Shown here: piece by piece, positions 8,859 through 17,787 of the stretch | Position numbering within the stretch: position 1 is the first letter of the stretch | Layout of the letters: each line of letters opens with the position of its first letter | NCBI GenBank assembly: GCA_963697355.1 | Contig: CAVONV010000011.1 | Location: forward strand, 310,001 to 374,000 | Source: CAVONV01 sp963697355 | GTDB taxonomy: Bacteria; Acidobacteriota; Vicinamibacteria; Marinacidobacterales; DATDRI01 | Reading direction: 5' to 3' | Length of the DNA stretch: 64,000 bases | Position numbers and translations under genes: made by a program | Notes under the pieces: model-generated | The model's input: only the letters and a program-made list of their open reading frames with translations | Told to the model about the DNA's origin: nothing | The model's database searches: none

Positions 8859-9734
8859 CTATTTCATCGCCTTGGCCATGGTTTGGACATTGTATCGAAT
8901 GAGGCCTAAATAGTCGCCTGGAGCCTTCGTGCCTCCAATGGGATCCAACAAGAGAACCCGCGCTCCGCTCTCTTCTGCAATCGCCTCCGCAACCTCAGGA
9001 GGAAGTTGGGGCTCGGCAAAAATGGCGCGAGCACCAATCTTCCTGACTGTTTCGATGACATGCGCCATTTCGTGGGTCGAAGGCTCGTGACCGGGAGTCT
9101 CTTCCACCACGGCCGCCTGTTTCAATCCGTATCGTTTCGCAAAGTACGCCCAAGCGGGATGGAAGGCCACAAAAGAGTGTTGTGACCAATCGCGGATTTC
9201 CTTCTCGATCTCCTGGTCCAAAGCTTTCAGCTCGTCGATGAACCGGGCGGCATTCTCTTGATAGAGCGCCCCACCTTCGGGATCAATCTGCTGGAGAGCG
9301 TCTCGAACGGCTTCCACTTGTGCGATGGCGTTGAGCGGATCCAACCATATGTGGTGGTTGCTGTCGATGGGCTCGACGGCGGTGGAGGTATCCGCAATCA
9401 CCAGGCGAGAGTTGTCGACAGCCTCCACCATGTCTTCGGCCCAAAACTCCAACCCAAGGCCCACCAAGACGAGGAGCCTTGCACGAGCCACGTGTGCCAC
9501 CTGGGATGGCGTGGGCTCATAAGTGTGAGGGCTAGCACCGGGCGGCACGAGCTGAAGGATCTCGACACGCTCCCCTCCTACTCTCCCCACCATGTCCGCC
9601 AATGGGTTGATACTCACAACCACAGACACTTTGTCCTGCTGTCGCTCGGACTCTGACGGTGAACAACTCAGAATCGAACCCATCAGCGCGACGACTGCCA
9701 GTGTGATGAGTTGTTGGACCGTTGACTTCGGCAT
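8859..9734 (-). CDS. Metal-binding lipoprotein of ABC transporter (ZnuA-like)
   Basis: A 291-residue cluster A-I solute-binding protein. The lipobox SILSC anchors it to the membrane. Metal-site landmarks of the family are seen: NHHIWLDP, FVAFHPAWAYFAKRYGL and IFAEPQLPPEVAEAIAEE. The His-rich loop typical of many ZnuA proteins is absent, so Zn and Mn are both possible. ATG 9734 gives a clean signal sequence. It is first in the operon binding protein-ATPase-permease-M20 peptidase. A perfect 7-4-7 palindrome lies 65 bp upstream. Confidence 0.9.
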   Translation of the reverse strand: MPKSTVQQLITLAVVALMGSILSCSPSESERQQDKVSVVVSINPLADMVGRVGGERVEILQLVPPGASPHTYEPTPSQVAHVARARLLVLVGLGLEFWAEDMVEAVDNSRLVIADTSTAVEPIDSNHHIWLDPLNAIAQVEAVRDALQQIDPEGGALYQENAARFIDELKALDQEIEKEIRDWSQHSFVAFHPAWAYFAKRYGLKQAAVVEETPGHEPSTHEMAHVIETVRKIGARAIFAEPQLPPEVAEAIAEESGARVLLLDPIGGTKAPGDYLGLIRYNVQTMAKAMK

Positions 9735-9798
9735 CACTCTCGGTTCCTTTACTTGACTAGGGCACTCATAAGAATCTCTAATAGGTGGCGGCTCGGGA

Positions 9799-9816
9799 GC
9801 AATTGGGTACAATTGC
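9799..9816. promoter_or_regulatory. Palindromic candidate operator between metal ABC operon and PHP gene
   Basis: GCAATTG-GGTA-CAATTGC is a perfect 7-bp inverted repeat with a 4-base spacer, in the only intergenic space between the divergent ZnuA-like and PHP genes. Its position fits a metalloregulator or other dimeric repressor site that could act on either promoter. The regulator is unknown, and the sequence is not a textbook Zur or Fur box. Confidence 0.4.
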
Positions 9817-9838
9817 GGCGAGCTATTGTATACAGCCT

Positions 9839-11464
9839 ATGAAGCGTTTCAAATTCGCACTTCTTTTTCTCGGCGGCTTGTTGCTGCTGTTCTACTTCTC
9901 CATTGGGATACGCTACGCTTTGTATTCCCCTGAAACGTCTGAGCGCTACCTATGGGCTGCGTATCATGTCCACTCGACTTTCTCCGATGGCCTCGGTTCA
10001 CTCGAGGAAATCGCTCGGCAAGCAAGAGCGTCGAGCGTCAACCTCGTACTCCTGACAGATCACGGGAGGCCCAATTTCGACACATCTGTGATGGACGAGA
10101 TGATAGACGGCGTTCGTTTTGTCGGTGGCTCGGAGTCAGGGCTGCCAGACGGGCACTTGAATTTCTTCGGTGCCTCGAAAGTACCCCAATTCAAGTTGCC
10201 GCCCTTTCCACCGGACGCCATCGCCGACGTACGAGAATGGGGCGGATTCGGAGTCCTGACCTATCCCGACGATCCAAAACACCAATGGGAATACTGGGAA
10301 GATGATTTTGTTCCCGACGGCATCGAGATCATCAATCTCACGTCCTTCTTCCGCGATGCCCCCTTTCTTGGAAAACTCCGCACAGCACTACTCGTTCCGT
10401 TCACGCGATACAGCTTCCTGAAAGACGTCACATCACCGTCCGTTGCCTTGCGCCGCTGGGACGAGGCACTGAATCGGGGGCCGGTACTGGGCCTCTACGC
10501 TTGCAACGCGCACGGTGGATTCACACTGCCCTTGAAAGGCGGGTGGACCGTCCCGATCCCCTCTTACTCCATGGTTTTTTCCTTGGTGGGTCTGGGCATC
10601 GACAAGAAGTATGAGCATAGCTCAATCGACGCTGTACGGAGCGGAGATTTTTTTTCTATCCTTCGAGGCGCCGGAGAGCCTCTTGCGTTCGAGTTCTACG
10701 CCCAGTCCGAAACTCAAACCTACCCTAGTGGGAGCTCACTATCCGGCCCAGCGGAGATCGTCGTACGTGTGGAAACCCAGGAGCTAGAGCCCACCGTGGT
10801 GCTCAAACGTGACGGAGAAACGATCCAAAGCCTCCGCCAGTCGGAACTGCGCTTCCAAGTCCATGATCCCGGCGTGTATCGCGCCGAGGTTTACCTCGAG
10901 GACCACCCGCTATTGGCACCAGACATTCCTTGGATTCTCTCCAATCCGATATTCGTCGATAGGCCTTTTGAACCGTTCGAGAGCGCGCCTCTCATCTGCG
11001 AGGAAGCGCAAAGCCTTTCCTTGACGAAACTCAACCTGGAGAAGGACGAGGAGTCGACGGGTTCCTTTGAGGTGACGGATTCAGGTGGGGCCTTTTCATT
11101 CGACCTGTCCCAATCGACGGCCGACAAGATCGACCGCTGGGTGGCGCTTGCCGTGAGAGAAAAGTTGGACCTGTCGTCTTTCAACGGTTTTTTTGTTACC
11201 GCTACATCCTCAAACTATATGAGGTATCAGGTCGAGATCCGTTCCGGAGACAAAAGCTACTATTCCTCGGTGAAACTCTACCCTCTAGCGGAAGATCGCA
11301 TTCTCATCCCCTTCTCGCAATTCTATGAGTTCTTCGAGGGGCGACAACCGATTCCACTCGCGGATATCGATTCCTTCTTCATTACCGTCAACACATGGAG
11401 CTCTCGGACAGGGCTTTCCTCCTCGCTCACTATCCGGGACATGGGATTTTGCCGACTGCGTTGA
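9839..11464 (+). CDS. Membrane-anchored/exported PHP-domain protein with C-terminal jelly-roll-like domain
   Basis: A 541-residue protein. Residues about 5-25 are a hydrophobic signal anchor. A PHP phosphoesterase-type domain follows: YHVHSTFSDG supplies HxH and D, LLTDHG supplies the next D/H pair, and CNAHGG comes later. Residues about 300-380 look like a beta-sandwich; residues 410-541 (FEVTDSGGAF.. IDSFFITVNTW) resemble a CIA30/CBM11-like jelly roll. PHP metalloenzymes are usually cytoplasmic, so export and fusion to binding-type domains suggest a hydrolase acting on an extracytoplasmic phosphoester or glycan. ATG 9839 is chosen because it begins a proper signal. Confidence 0.8.
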   Translation: MKRFKFALLFLGGLLLLFYFSIGIRYALYSPETSERYLWAAYHVHSTFSDGLGSLEEIARQARASSVNLVLLTDHGRPNFDTSVMDEMIDGVRFVGGSESGLPDGHLNFFGASKVPQFKLPPFPPDAIADVREWGGFGVLTYPDDPKHQWEYWEDDFVPDGIEIINLTSFFRDAPFLGKLRTALLVPFTRYSFLKDVTSPSVALRRWDEALNRGPVLGLYACNAHGGFTLPLKGGWTVPIPSYSMVFSLVGLGIDKKYEHSSIDAVRSGDFFSILRGAGEPLAFEFYAQSETQTYPSGSSLSGPAEIVVRVETQELEPTVVLKRDGETIQSLRQSELRFQVHDPGVYRAEVYLEDHPLLAPDIPWILSNPIFVDRPFEPFESAPLICEEAQSLSLTKLNLEKDEESTGSFEVTDSGGAFSFDLSQSTADKIDRWVALAVREKLDLSSFNGFFVTATSSNYMRYQVEIRSGDKSYYSSVKLYPLAEDRILIPFSQFYEFFEGRQPIPLADIDSFFITVNTWSSRTGLSSSLTIRDMGFCRLR

Positions 11465-11612
11465 GCGGATGAGGAATCATCCTACCCGCATCCCCGGGCC
11501 ACACCTTCCTTCCCGAAGGAGAAGGCACAGAATTAGCGGGACCTCAATTTGGAAGGGTCGGACCTTCTGCTGTAAACGGAGATTGTTGCTGAGCGCGGTG
11601 TTAGGACTGGCG

Positions 11613-11852
11613 CTAGGTGACGTCCTTCAATGACATTCCAAGCTCTCGAAGGTAGACCAACAGTCCTTTCTTGTCGATCGTACGCATTGCGCGCGTGGAC
11701 AACTTAACCCGGACCGTTCGATCGAGCTCGGGAACATATATCCGCTTCCACTGCAGGTTAGGAAGCTGTCGACGTCTCGTTTTGTTATGAGCATGCGAGA
11801 CCCGATTCCCCGCCATGGGTCCTTTTCCCGTGATCATGCAGCGTTGCGACAT
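11613..11852 (-). CDS. rpmB: 50S ribosomal protein L28
   Basis: A 79-residue basic protein. It begins MSQRCMITGKGP and continues with NRVSHAHNKTRRRQLPNLQ, both diagnostic of L28. It is a structural protein of the large ribosomal subunit. It stands alone on the minus strand without rpmG, converging with the PHP gene. About 150 bp separate the two stops, and no clear terminator is seen there. Confidence 0.97.
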   Translation of the reverse strand: MSQRCMITGKGPMAGNRVSHAHNKTRRRQLPNLQWKRIYVPELDRTVRVKLSTRAMRTIDKKGLLVYLRELGMSLKDVT

Positions 11853-12060
11853 TTCGATTCTCCCTCTTAGTTCCTATCTTCTCGAACCACTTAGGCGATC
11901 TTCTATCCTAGGCCATGGGTCCGGATCCGTTCATCCTATTTCAAAACAACCTTGCTATTTTAGTTGTCTGGGCGCCTTTTGCCAAATCGAATTTCATTCG
12001 ACATCGCAGACAAGACCATAACTCTATTAATGTCAATGTGTTAGATGGAATCAGGGGATC

Positions 12061-12885
12061 CTAAGACAAGATGCGGCGCATTCCTTCTCGGGCCACAAAA
12101 GCTCCGTCCCAAAGAAGTTTTGCCTTACCTTCAATATTCTCCATGACGTCATCGGTGTGGTCGGGATCGTGGTGGAAGATGGCCAATTGCTTCGCAGAAG
12201 CCTCTTGGCACAAACGGAGACCCTCTTGCCATGTGGAGTGCCCCCAGCCGATTTTTGTCTCGAAGATCTCATCCGTGTAGGTCGAGTCATAGATGACCAA
12301 ATCGGCGCCTTCGATCAAACCCAGAATGCCACGATCCTGCCTTCCCGCAACATGCTCGGTGTCTGTGACGTAGCAGAGCGTCTTCCCGTCGTAGCGGATT
12401 TGATACCCGGTGGCTCCGCTCGGGTGATTGAGCGGAATGGTCATGATTTCGATTCCGCCATCGAGACTAAAGCGGTCACCTGCCTCGAAATCTTCAAAAG
12501 AGATTTTGGCGCACATCGTCTCGAGCGGTACCGGGAACATAGGTTGGGTCATCTGGCCTTCGAGAGCCGTGCGTACACCACCGGCGTTTCGCAAATGGCC
12601 CGCCATGACCAAGAGCTCATAATCTTCCCGGAAAGCCGGCGGGAAGAACGGAAATCCGTTGATGTGATCCCAGTGGGTGTGAGTAAGGAGGAGAACCGCC
12701 CTATCAATGCCTTTTCCCACATGCCAGTGCCCAAGCTCACGAACGCCGGTACCGGCATCCAACACGATATGCTGGTCCCCGGCCTGGATTTGCACACAGC
12801 TCGTATTACCGCCGTATTTTAGATGACGTGGAGTGGGACAAGCGATGCTACCTCTCGTACCCCAGAACGTAACGGCGAAACTCAT
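12061..12885 (-). CDS. MBL-fold metal-dependent hydrolase (cyclic-phosphate phosphodiesterase-like)
   Basis: A 274-residue metallo-beta-lactamase-fold protein. It opens FWGTRGSIACPTP and carries the metal motif HTHWDH. Later metal ligands are in YVTDTEH and in IFHHDPDH. This arrangement is typical of the PhnP/YhfI-like and class III cyclic-nucleotide phosphodiesterase branch. It probably hydrolyses a cyclic phosphodiester in the cytoplasm; the substrate is unknown. No operon partner is evident. Confidence 0.88.
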   Translation of the reverse strand: MSFAVTFWGTRGSIACPTPRHLKYGGNTSCVQIQAGDQHIVLDAGTGVRELGHWHVGKGIDRAVLLLTHTHWDHINGFPFFPPAFREDYELLVMAGHLRNAGGVRTALEGQMTQPMFPVPLETMCAKISFEDFEAGDRFSLDGGIEIMTIPLNHPSGATGYQIRYDGKTLCYVTDTEHVAGRQDRGILGLIEGADLVIYDSTYTDEIFETKIGWGHSTWQEGLRLCQEASAKQLAIFHHDPDHTDDVMENIEGKAKLLWDGAFVAREGMRRILS

Positions 12886-13060
12886 GACATCACACCATAT
12901 GGAAAGACGTTTTTTTGATACGAAGAATTGCCAACAACCTGCAAATACTATACTACGTAACGGGCTTCCGCGGAATCGGCGATGTTTCGACCTGAATCAC
13001 ACCGTTCACATCCCGGTCCACCCCATGAGCCAATGGACCGCGCTCTCATTGTATCCAAAT

Positions 13061-14071
13061 TCAAGGATGACTCTGCTCCGCCAGCCATCGAGCGGCCTGG
13101 CGGGCGTAGTAAGTGAAAATGACGTCCGCTCCTGCACGGCGGATGGCGATGAGCGCTTCCAGAGCAACGCGTCTCTCATCGAGCCACCCATTTTGGGAGG
13201 CGGCCTTGATCATCGCGTACTCACCGCTCACCTGATAGGCCGCCACCGGTAGCGGCGTCGTTTCCCTCATGAGTCGAATGACATCGAGGTAGGGCATGGC
13301 CGGTTTGACCATCAGAATGTCCGCACCTTCCTCTTCGTCGAGCTCGATTTCCCGAACGGCTTCCCTTACATTGGCGGGAGCCATTTGGTAGGTCTTCTTG
13401 TCGCCTGACTTCGGTGCCGAATCGAGAGCCTCACGAAAAGGGCCATAAAACGCCGAGGCGTATTTGGCCGTATAGGACAAGATCGAAACATCCTGAAACC
13501 CCTTCCCGTCCAATGCATCCCGAATGGCACCCACTCGCCCGTCCATCATGTCGCTGGGAGCAATGACGTCGGCTCCAGCCTCTGCTTGGCAAAGCGCCTG
13601 CTGAACGAGCACCTCGACCGTCTCGTCATTCAGGATCCGTCCATCTTCACCCACAATCCCGTCGTGTCCGTCGCTGGAATAGGGGTCCAGAGCCACATCA
13701 GTGCAGATCACCAACTCGGGAAATTCCTGCTTTAGTGCACGGATCAGGCGCGGAATGAGGCCCTGGGGATTGTAGGCTTCTTCTCCGCGTTTAGACTTCA
13801 ATGACTCGTCCAGAGCCGGAAACAACACAACGGATCGGACGCCATCCTCGAGCGCCCCTGCAACCTCCCGCTTGAGGTCCTCCTCGCCCAATCTGGATTG
13901 GCCGGGCATCGACTCGATGGGATGCTTGTCGGCTCTCTCGTGCACGAACAGCGGATATACGAAGCGTTCGGGCCCAATCGAGGCTTCCTGACATAGGTTT
14001 CTGATGATCGCGTTCTTCCGGTTCCTGCGAGGTCGTTGACGCATATCCGCTCCTTCGGTTCTTGGAAGCAT
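13061..14071 (-). CDS. hemB: Delta-aminolevulinic acid dehydratase (porphobilinogen synthase)
   Basis: About 336 residues. It condenses two 5-aminolevulinate molecules to porphobilinogen in heme synthesis. Seen: RPRRNRKN near the start, SYTAKYASAFYGPF with the first active-site Lys, and MVKPAMPYLD with the Schiff-base Lys. The metal-binding loop reads DVALDPYSSDGHDG and lacks the Cys triad of zinc enzymes, pointing to the Mg-type form. ATG 14071 overlaps the stop of the upstream SufE-like gene (TGATG), so translation is coupled; a second start at 14044 is possible. Confidence 0.95.
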   Translation of the reverse strand: MLPRTEGADMRQRPRRNRKNAIIRNLCQEASIGPERFVYPLFVHERADKHPIESMPGQSRLGEEDLKREVAGALEDGVRSVVLFPALDESLKSKRGEEAYNPQGLIPRLIRALKQEFPELVICTDVALDPYSSDGHDGIVGEDGRILNDETVEVLVQQALCQAEAGADVIAPSDMMDGRVGAIRDALDGKGFQDVSILSYTAKYASAFYGPFREALDSAPKSGDKKTYQMAPANVREAVREIELDEEEGADILMVKPAMPYLDVIRLMRETTPLPVAAYQVSGEYAMIKAASQNGWLDERRVALEALIAIRRAGADVIFTYYARQAARWLAEQSHP

Positions 14072-14511
14072 CAAGACTGCTTGTTCGCGAGCTCGCGGAT
14101 CTTCTCGAACATGCCAAAAAAACCCTGCGTCCTGTTCATGCTGATGGAAACATAGTTTTGAAGTTCTTCGAAGAAATCCGTGAACTGAGTACTGGTGTCA
14201 TCGCTGAGAATCACCTCTGCTGATTCACCGTTGAACAGGCCCAAGAGAATGCCGAGCTCTCCTTTGACAAATGCCGCATCCGAGTCCGCGGTGTAGAACA
14301 TGCTGCCATCTCGGTTCTCGCCAATCATATGGACGGTGGAAGTGCACTTCGTAACGAGATTGTCCTCGGTCCGCCGGTCTTCCGGATAGGATTCGAGTTT
14401 CTTCCCAGCATCAATCAACGTCTTGTAGGTAAGATACTCCATGCCGGCGTTTTCCATTTCTTTCGCCTGCCGAAACTTCTCCAATACCTCTTTCATCTTC
14501 GATTCGATCAT
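14071..14511 (-). CDS. SufE-like Fe-S cluster assembly protein
   Basis: A 146-residue SufE/NifU-N-fold protein. The conserved Cys is in TKCTSTVHM, aligned with the sulfur-accepting Cys of SufE. ADSDAAFVKGELGILLGLFNG and the C-terminal NRTQGFFGMFEKIREL also match the family. SufE accepts persulfide from a SufS desulfurase. No SufS is next to it here; instead it is coupled to hemB by a one-base overlap, suggesting shared control of Fe-S and heme supply. Confidence 0.82.
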   Translation of the reverse strand: MIESKMKEVLEKFRQAKEMENAGMEYLTYKTLIDAGKKLESYPEDRRTEDNLVTKCTSTVHMIGENRDGSMFYTADSDAAFVKGELGILLGLFNGESAEVILSDDTSTQFTDFFEELQNYVSISMNRTQGFFGMFEKIRELANKQS

Positions 14512-14599
14512 CTACGACACCATCCTGTATTTTGGAAGTATGTAATACTACCTTCTTTTATGGAACCCTCCAAGACAAGGTGACAAGGAGTGTGAGCTC

Positions 14600-16549
14600 A
14601 TGTCGAAAAACCAAGCCGTACGGATGGTCGCCTTTCTCGCGCTATCCGCCTGCTCATTCAACACCGCTTCAGCCAAATCGCTCAGCCCCGAGCAGGCGCT
14701 CAAAATAAGACGCATCTCCGACCTGCAACTCTCACACAACGGAGAGCGCATCGCCTTGACGGTCAGTGAGCCCACCGAGGGAACGGAGCAGAATCGAGAC
14801 ATTTGGGTCCTCGACCTCGGCCCGAAGAAGACGTGGCGGCTGACAACCTCGAACAAATCCGACCGGTCCCCGAGGTGGTCACCGGATAATGAGATGCTGG
14901 CGTTCATCTCGAATCGCACCGACCCCGCCCAAATCCACCTGATCTCGATGAAAGGCGGAGAAGCACGACCTCTGACCAAGTCCAAAACAGCGGTGACCGC
15001 CTTCGAATGGGCGCCAGATGGCCGTTCCGTAGCCTTCCTTGCCTCCCTGCCCAAAACGGAAGAAGAGGAAAAAAAAGCAAAGGACAAAGATGACGCCCGC
15101 CTGGTGGATCGAGACGACCGGCCGCCACAGCTCTGGCTCATCGACATCGCCTCGCGCGAGGTCCGCCAACTCACCGAAGGCAGATGGCGCATATCGGAGT
15201 TCGCATGGATACCCGACGGAGATCAGCTCGTCATCGCCGCCACCCAAAATGACCAACCCGAGCTATTCACGACTCGGATCTACCGTCTGAACGTGAGTGG
15301 CGGCCAGGTGGATGAACTAACCCAACCGGCAGGCCCCTTCGGAAACCTACAAGTGTCCCCCGACGGTCGTTATATCGCCTACGTGGGTTCACGTCTGGAC
15401 GGCCCGACGCCTCATGATCTTTTTATTCAACCCTTGAGCGGTGGCAAAAGCTCCAACTTGACGGCAGCGTCCCTGGACAGAGACGTCGCCGATTACGCTT
15501 GGCAAACCGACGGAAGCCTCGTCATTCAAGCAGCCAGCGGGTTCACCAACCGCTTCTACGAACTGACGTTGGACGGAACCCCAAAGGAGCGGGCTCGCTT
15601 TGAGAACGTTCATCCAATGGGTTCATTCTCGGTCTCAGACAAGGTTCTCGTTTTCGTGGGAGAAGGGGCGACGATTGCACCAGAGGTGTGGATTTCCGAG
15701 GGAACAGCCGGGACCGAGCAGATAACGGATTTCAACAAGGGTTGGGCCGATATCAATCTCGTCGAGCCCGAAATCATGACATACCCCAGCTTCGACGAGA
15801 CGCCCATTGAGGCCGCCCTTCTCAAGCCGGCGGATTATCAAGAAGGGGCTCTAGTCCCCTTAATCGTATTGGTGCATGGCGGACCCTCCGGTAGATGGTC
15901 CGCGAGATTCCATTCCTGGGGCCAGCTCTTGGTCTCGAAAGGATATGCAGTCCTCTTCCCGAACATTCGCGGTTCGTTGGGATACGGCCACGATTTCTTG
16001 GTGATGAACCGCCGAGACTGGGGTGGCGGCGACTTTCGTGACGTCATGGCCGGCGTCGACGCCCTCATCGAACAAGGGGTTGCCGACCCTGCGCGCCTCG
16101 GTATCGGAGGCTGGTCCTACGGTGGATATATGGCAGCGTGGGTCGTAACACAAACGGCCCGCTTCAAGGCATCCGTATCCGGGGCACCTATGACGAACCT
16201 GGCCAGCGAATACGGTACCGAAACGAGCTCCATCAACTCCTACGATACCTGGTACCTCGGATCCCCTTATGAGAACCTCGACCTCTTCATGCAACGCTCC
16301 CCTGTGGCGCACGTCAAAGCGGCAAGAACTCCGACGCTCATTCTTTGCGGTGACAAGGACGTCACCGACCCCATCGGCCAGTGCACCGAATTTCACCGGG
16401 GGCTCAAACGTTACGGCGTGGAAACAGAGCTCGTCATCTACCCACGCGAAGGCCACGGCATCCGCGAGGAAAAGCACCAACTGGATCTACTTCAACGAAT
16501 CGTGGATTGGTTCGACCGCTACCTCATTGCCTCCAAACCCTCACGATAG
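14600..16549 (+). CDS. Secreted S9-family prolyl oligopeptidase-type peptidase
   Basis: A 649-residue protein. A signal peptide (about 1-26, ending TASA) is followed by a TolB/PD40-like beta-propeller (about 30-400) with repeated SPDG/WAPDGRS motifs. An alpha/beta-hydrolase domain carries the nucleophile in GGWSYGGYM (Ser506); the acid is in GDKDVTDP and the His in GHGIREE. It probably cleaves oligopeptides in the periplasm, of the acylaminoacyl/dipeptidyl peptidase type. It is divergent from the SufE-like gene, with an 88-bp shared promoter region. No other gene is clearly in its operon. Confidence 0.93.
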   Translation: MSKNQAVRMVAFLALSACSFNTASAKSLSPEQALKIRRISDLQLSHNGERIALTVSEPTEGTEQNRDIWVLDLGPKKTWRLTTSNKSDRSPRWSPDNEMLAFISNRTDPAQIHLISMKGGEARPLTKSKTAVTAFEWAPDGRSVAFLASLPKTEEEEKKAKDKDDARLVDRDDRPPQLWLIDIASREVRQLTEGRWRISEFAWIPDGDQLVIAATQNDQPELFTTRIYRLNVSGGQVDELTQPAGPFGNLQVSPDGRYIAYVGSRLDGPTPHDLFIQPLSGGKSSNLTAASLDRDVADYAWQTDGSLVIQAASGFTNRFYELTLDGTPKERARFENVHPMGSFSVSDKVLVFVGEGATIAPEVWISEGTAGTEQITDFNKGWADINLVEPEIMTYPSFDETPIEAALLKPADYQEGALVPLIVLVHGGPSGRWSARFHSWGQLLVSKGYAVLFPNIRGSLGYGHDFLVMNRRDWGGGDFRDVMAGVDALIEQGVADPARLGIGGWSYGGYMAAWVVTQTARFKASVSGAPMTNLASEYGTETSSINSYDTWYLGSPYENLDLFMQRSPVAHVKAARTPTLILCGDKDVTDPIGQCTEFHRGLKRYGVETELVIYPREGHGIREEKHQLDLLQRIVDWFDRYLIASKPSR

Positions 16550-16638
16550 TACGTGGACGGTGAAGTGACGCGTGTCCTGCACTTGACTCCATTGAGAGGG
16601 TCTGGGAGCATGAATGCCCTAACGAAGGAGGAGTGAAA

Positions 16639-17166
16639 ATGGTCAAACCCGGTGTCGCGGCTCCTAAATTTCGACTCCCATCGACCTCAGGGAAAGATAT
16701 CACCCTTGCGGACTTTCGTGGTCGCAAAGTCGTCTTGTACTTCTATCCCAAAGACGATACACCCGGCTGCACTCGCGAGGCTTGTGATTTCAGGGACAAC
16801 CTGGCTCGGGTGCGGAGCGCCGGTGCCGAAGTTGTGGGTATCTCCAAGGATCCGTTAACGTCCCACGATCGTTTCCGAGAGAAGTTCGACCTACCCTTTG
16901 AATTGCTGTCCGATGGCGACAACAAGGTTGCCATCAAGTATGGCGCATTCGGCGAGAAGAACATGTATGGCAGGAAGGTCATGGGAACCATCCGATCGAC
17001 ATTCCTCATCGACGAAAATGGCGATATTGAGGCCGTCTGGTCTCCCGTCAAGGTGAACGGGCACGTCGGCCAAGTCCTAGCGGTACTCCAAGGCGAAGCT
17101 CCCCCAGCCAAGTCATCCCCTGTGAAAAAGAAAGCGGCCAAGAAGAAAGCCAAAAAGAAGAAATAA
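16639..17166 (+). CDS. bcp: Thioredoxin-dependent peroxiredoxin (Bcp/PrxQ)
   Basis: A 175-residue peroxiredoxin that reduces hydroperoxides. The active site is PGCTREACDF: peroxidatic Cys in TPGCT and the resolving Cys five residues later, as in atypical 2-Cys Bcp. ATG 16639 is chosen because AAGGAGG at 16624-16631 is properly spaced from it; an upstream GTG is too close. About 20 residues at the C-terminus are Lys/Ala-rich and absent from most Bcp proteins, perhaps a nucleic-acid-binding tail. Confidence 0.95.
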   Translation: MVKPGVAAPKFRLPSTSGKDITLADFRGRKVVLYFYPKDDTPGCTREACDFRDNLARVRSAGAEVVGISKDPLTSHDRFREKFDLPFELLSDGDNKVAIKYGAFGEKNMYGRKVMGTIRSTFLIDENGDIEAVWSPVKVNGHVGQVLAVLQGEAPPAKSSPVKKKAAKKKAKKKK

Positions 17167-17174
17167 TAAAGAAG

Positions 17175-17228
17175 TTAACGCCAAGGAGCGGAGACGCTTC
17201 TCCTCGCCTTTGCGACTCCCGCGTTGAA
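17175..17228. repeat. CGCCAAG-type intergenic repeat, copy 1
   Basis: AACGCCAAGGAGCGGAGACG is followed by an inverted-looking CTCCTCGCCTTTGCG arm just after the bcp stop. The same wording recurs at 36363-36463 and 52909-53000. It lies between convergent genes. Confidence 0.6.
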
Positions 17229-17245
17229 AAACAGTGGATTCTTTA

Positions 17246-17274
17246 TTCTCGAGTTCTCGAGTTCTCGAGTTCTC
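17246..17274. repeat. Period-8 tandem repeat (TCTCGAGT)n
   Basis: Three and a half copies of TCTCGAGT (reverse complement ACTCGAGA) in the convergent space between bcp and the membrane-protein gene. It belongs to the same octamer family as the AACTCAAG arrays near 25.1, 26.9 and 48.6 kb. Confidence 0.75.
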
Positions 17275-17281
17275 TATTCCG

Positions 17282-17710
17282 CTATTGGGTCCCAGAAGGT
17301 GGTGCCGGTGGCGGAGGCTCGTGGAGGGGCTCTCCTCTGAACAATGGTTCCGTTTCCGGTGTGAGCAAGACCCACAATCCGTATATCCCGATCATCGTGC
17401 CGAAGGGAATATTCAACAGGTTGAGAATCGACAGAATGATGGCAAGGATCCGGGCCCATGGTTTGAATTTGATGAGACCGACACCCGCAATGACTCCGGG
17501 AGCCGATAGGAGCCCGATGAGGCAACACAGGCCGACGGCAAGAGCACCGAGAATGGGAATGGCTATCTGAGCGTCGGGGTCATTTTGAGCCGCAACTCCA
17601 ATGAGACCCGCGAGACCGCCAAAGATGACAAGGACAATCACCGCCGCCATGAGGCCCATCACTCCGAGGACGACATAAAGCACCCCAAGAACCGTGACAT
17701 GTTGGCGCAT
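17282..17710 (-). CDS. Predicted membrane protein, function unknown
   Basis: About 142 residues with four hydrophobic helices (about 8-35, 45-65, 68-85, 95-120) and a short Pro-rich cytoplasmic tail. No family is recognised. ATG 17710 is preferred over an ATG four codons upstream only because the protein then begins directly before the first helix; either is possible. It follows asnB on the same strand after about 75 bp. Its stop lies 7 bp from the octamer repeat. Confidence 0.65.
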   Translation of the reverse strand: MRQHVTVLGVLYVVLGVMGLMAAVIVLVIFGGLAGLIGVAAQNDPDAQIAIPILGALAVGLCCLIGLLSAPGVIAGVGLIKFKPWARILAIILSILNLLNIPFGTMIGIYGLWVLLTPETEPLFRGEPLHEPPPPAPPSGTQ

Positions 17711-17787
17711 GTTACCCTCCATACTTTCGTGGTCATTCTACCCGCTTGTCCGGGGGTGACGAAAGCCGAATCTTCCAGCGGCAGGAA

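Noticed and set aside
9785..9838. Longer N-terminus for the PHP protein
   Set aside because: It would start inside the palindrome region and hide the signal anchor; ATG 9839 fits better.
12157..12822. 221-codon open frame on the plus strand
   Set aside because: Antisense to the MBL-fold hydrolase, which has a complete HxHxDH site.
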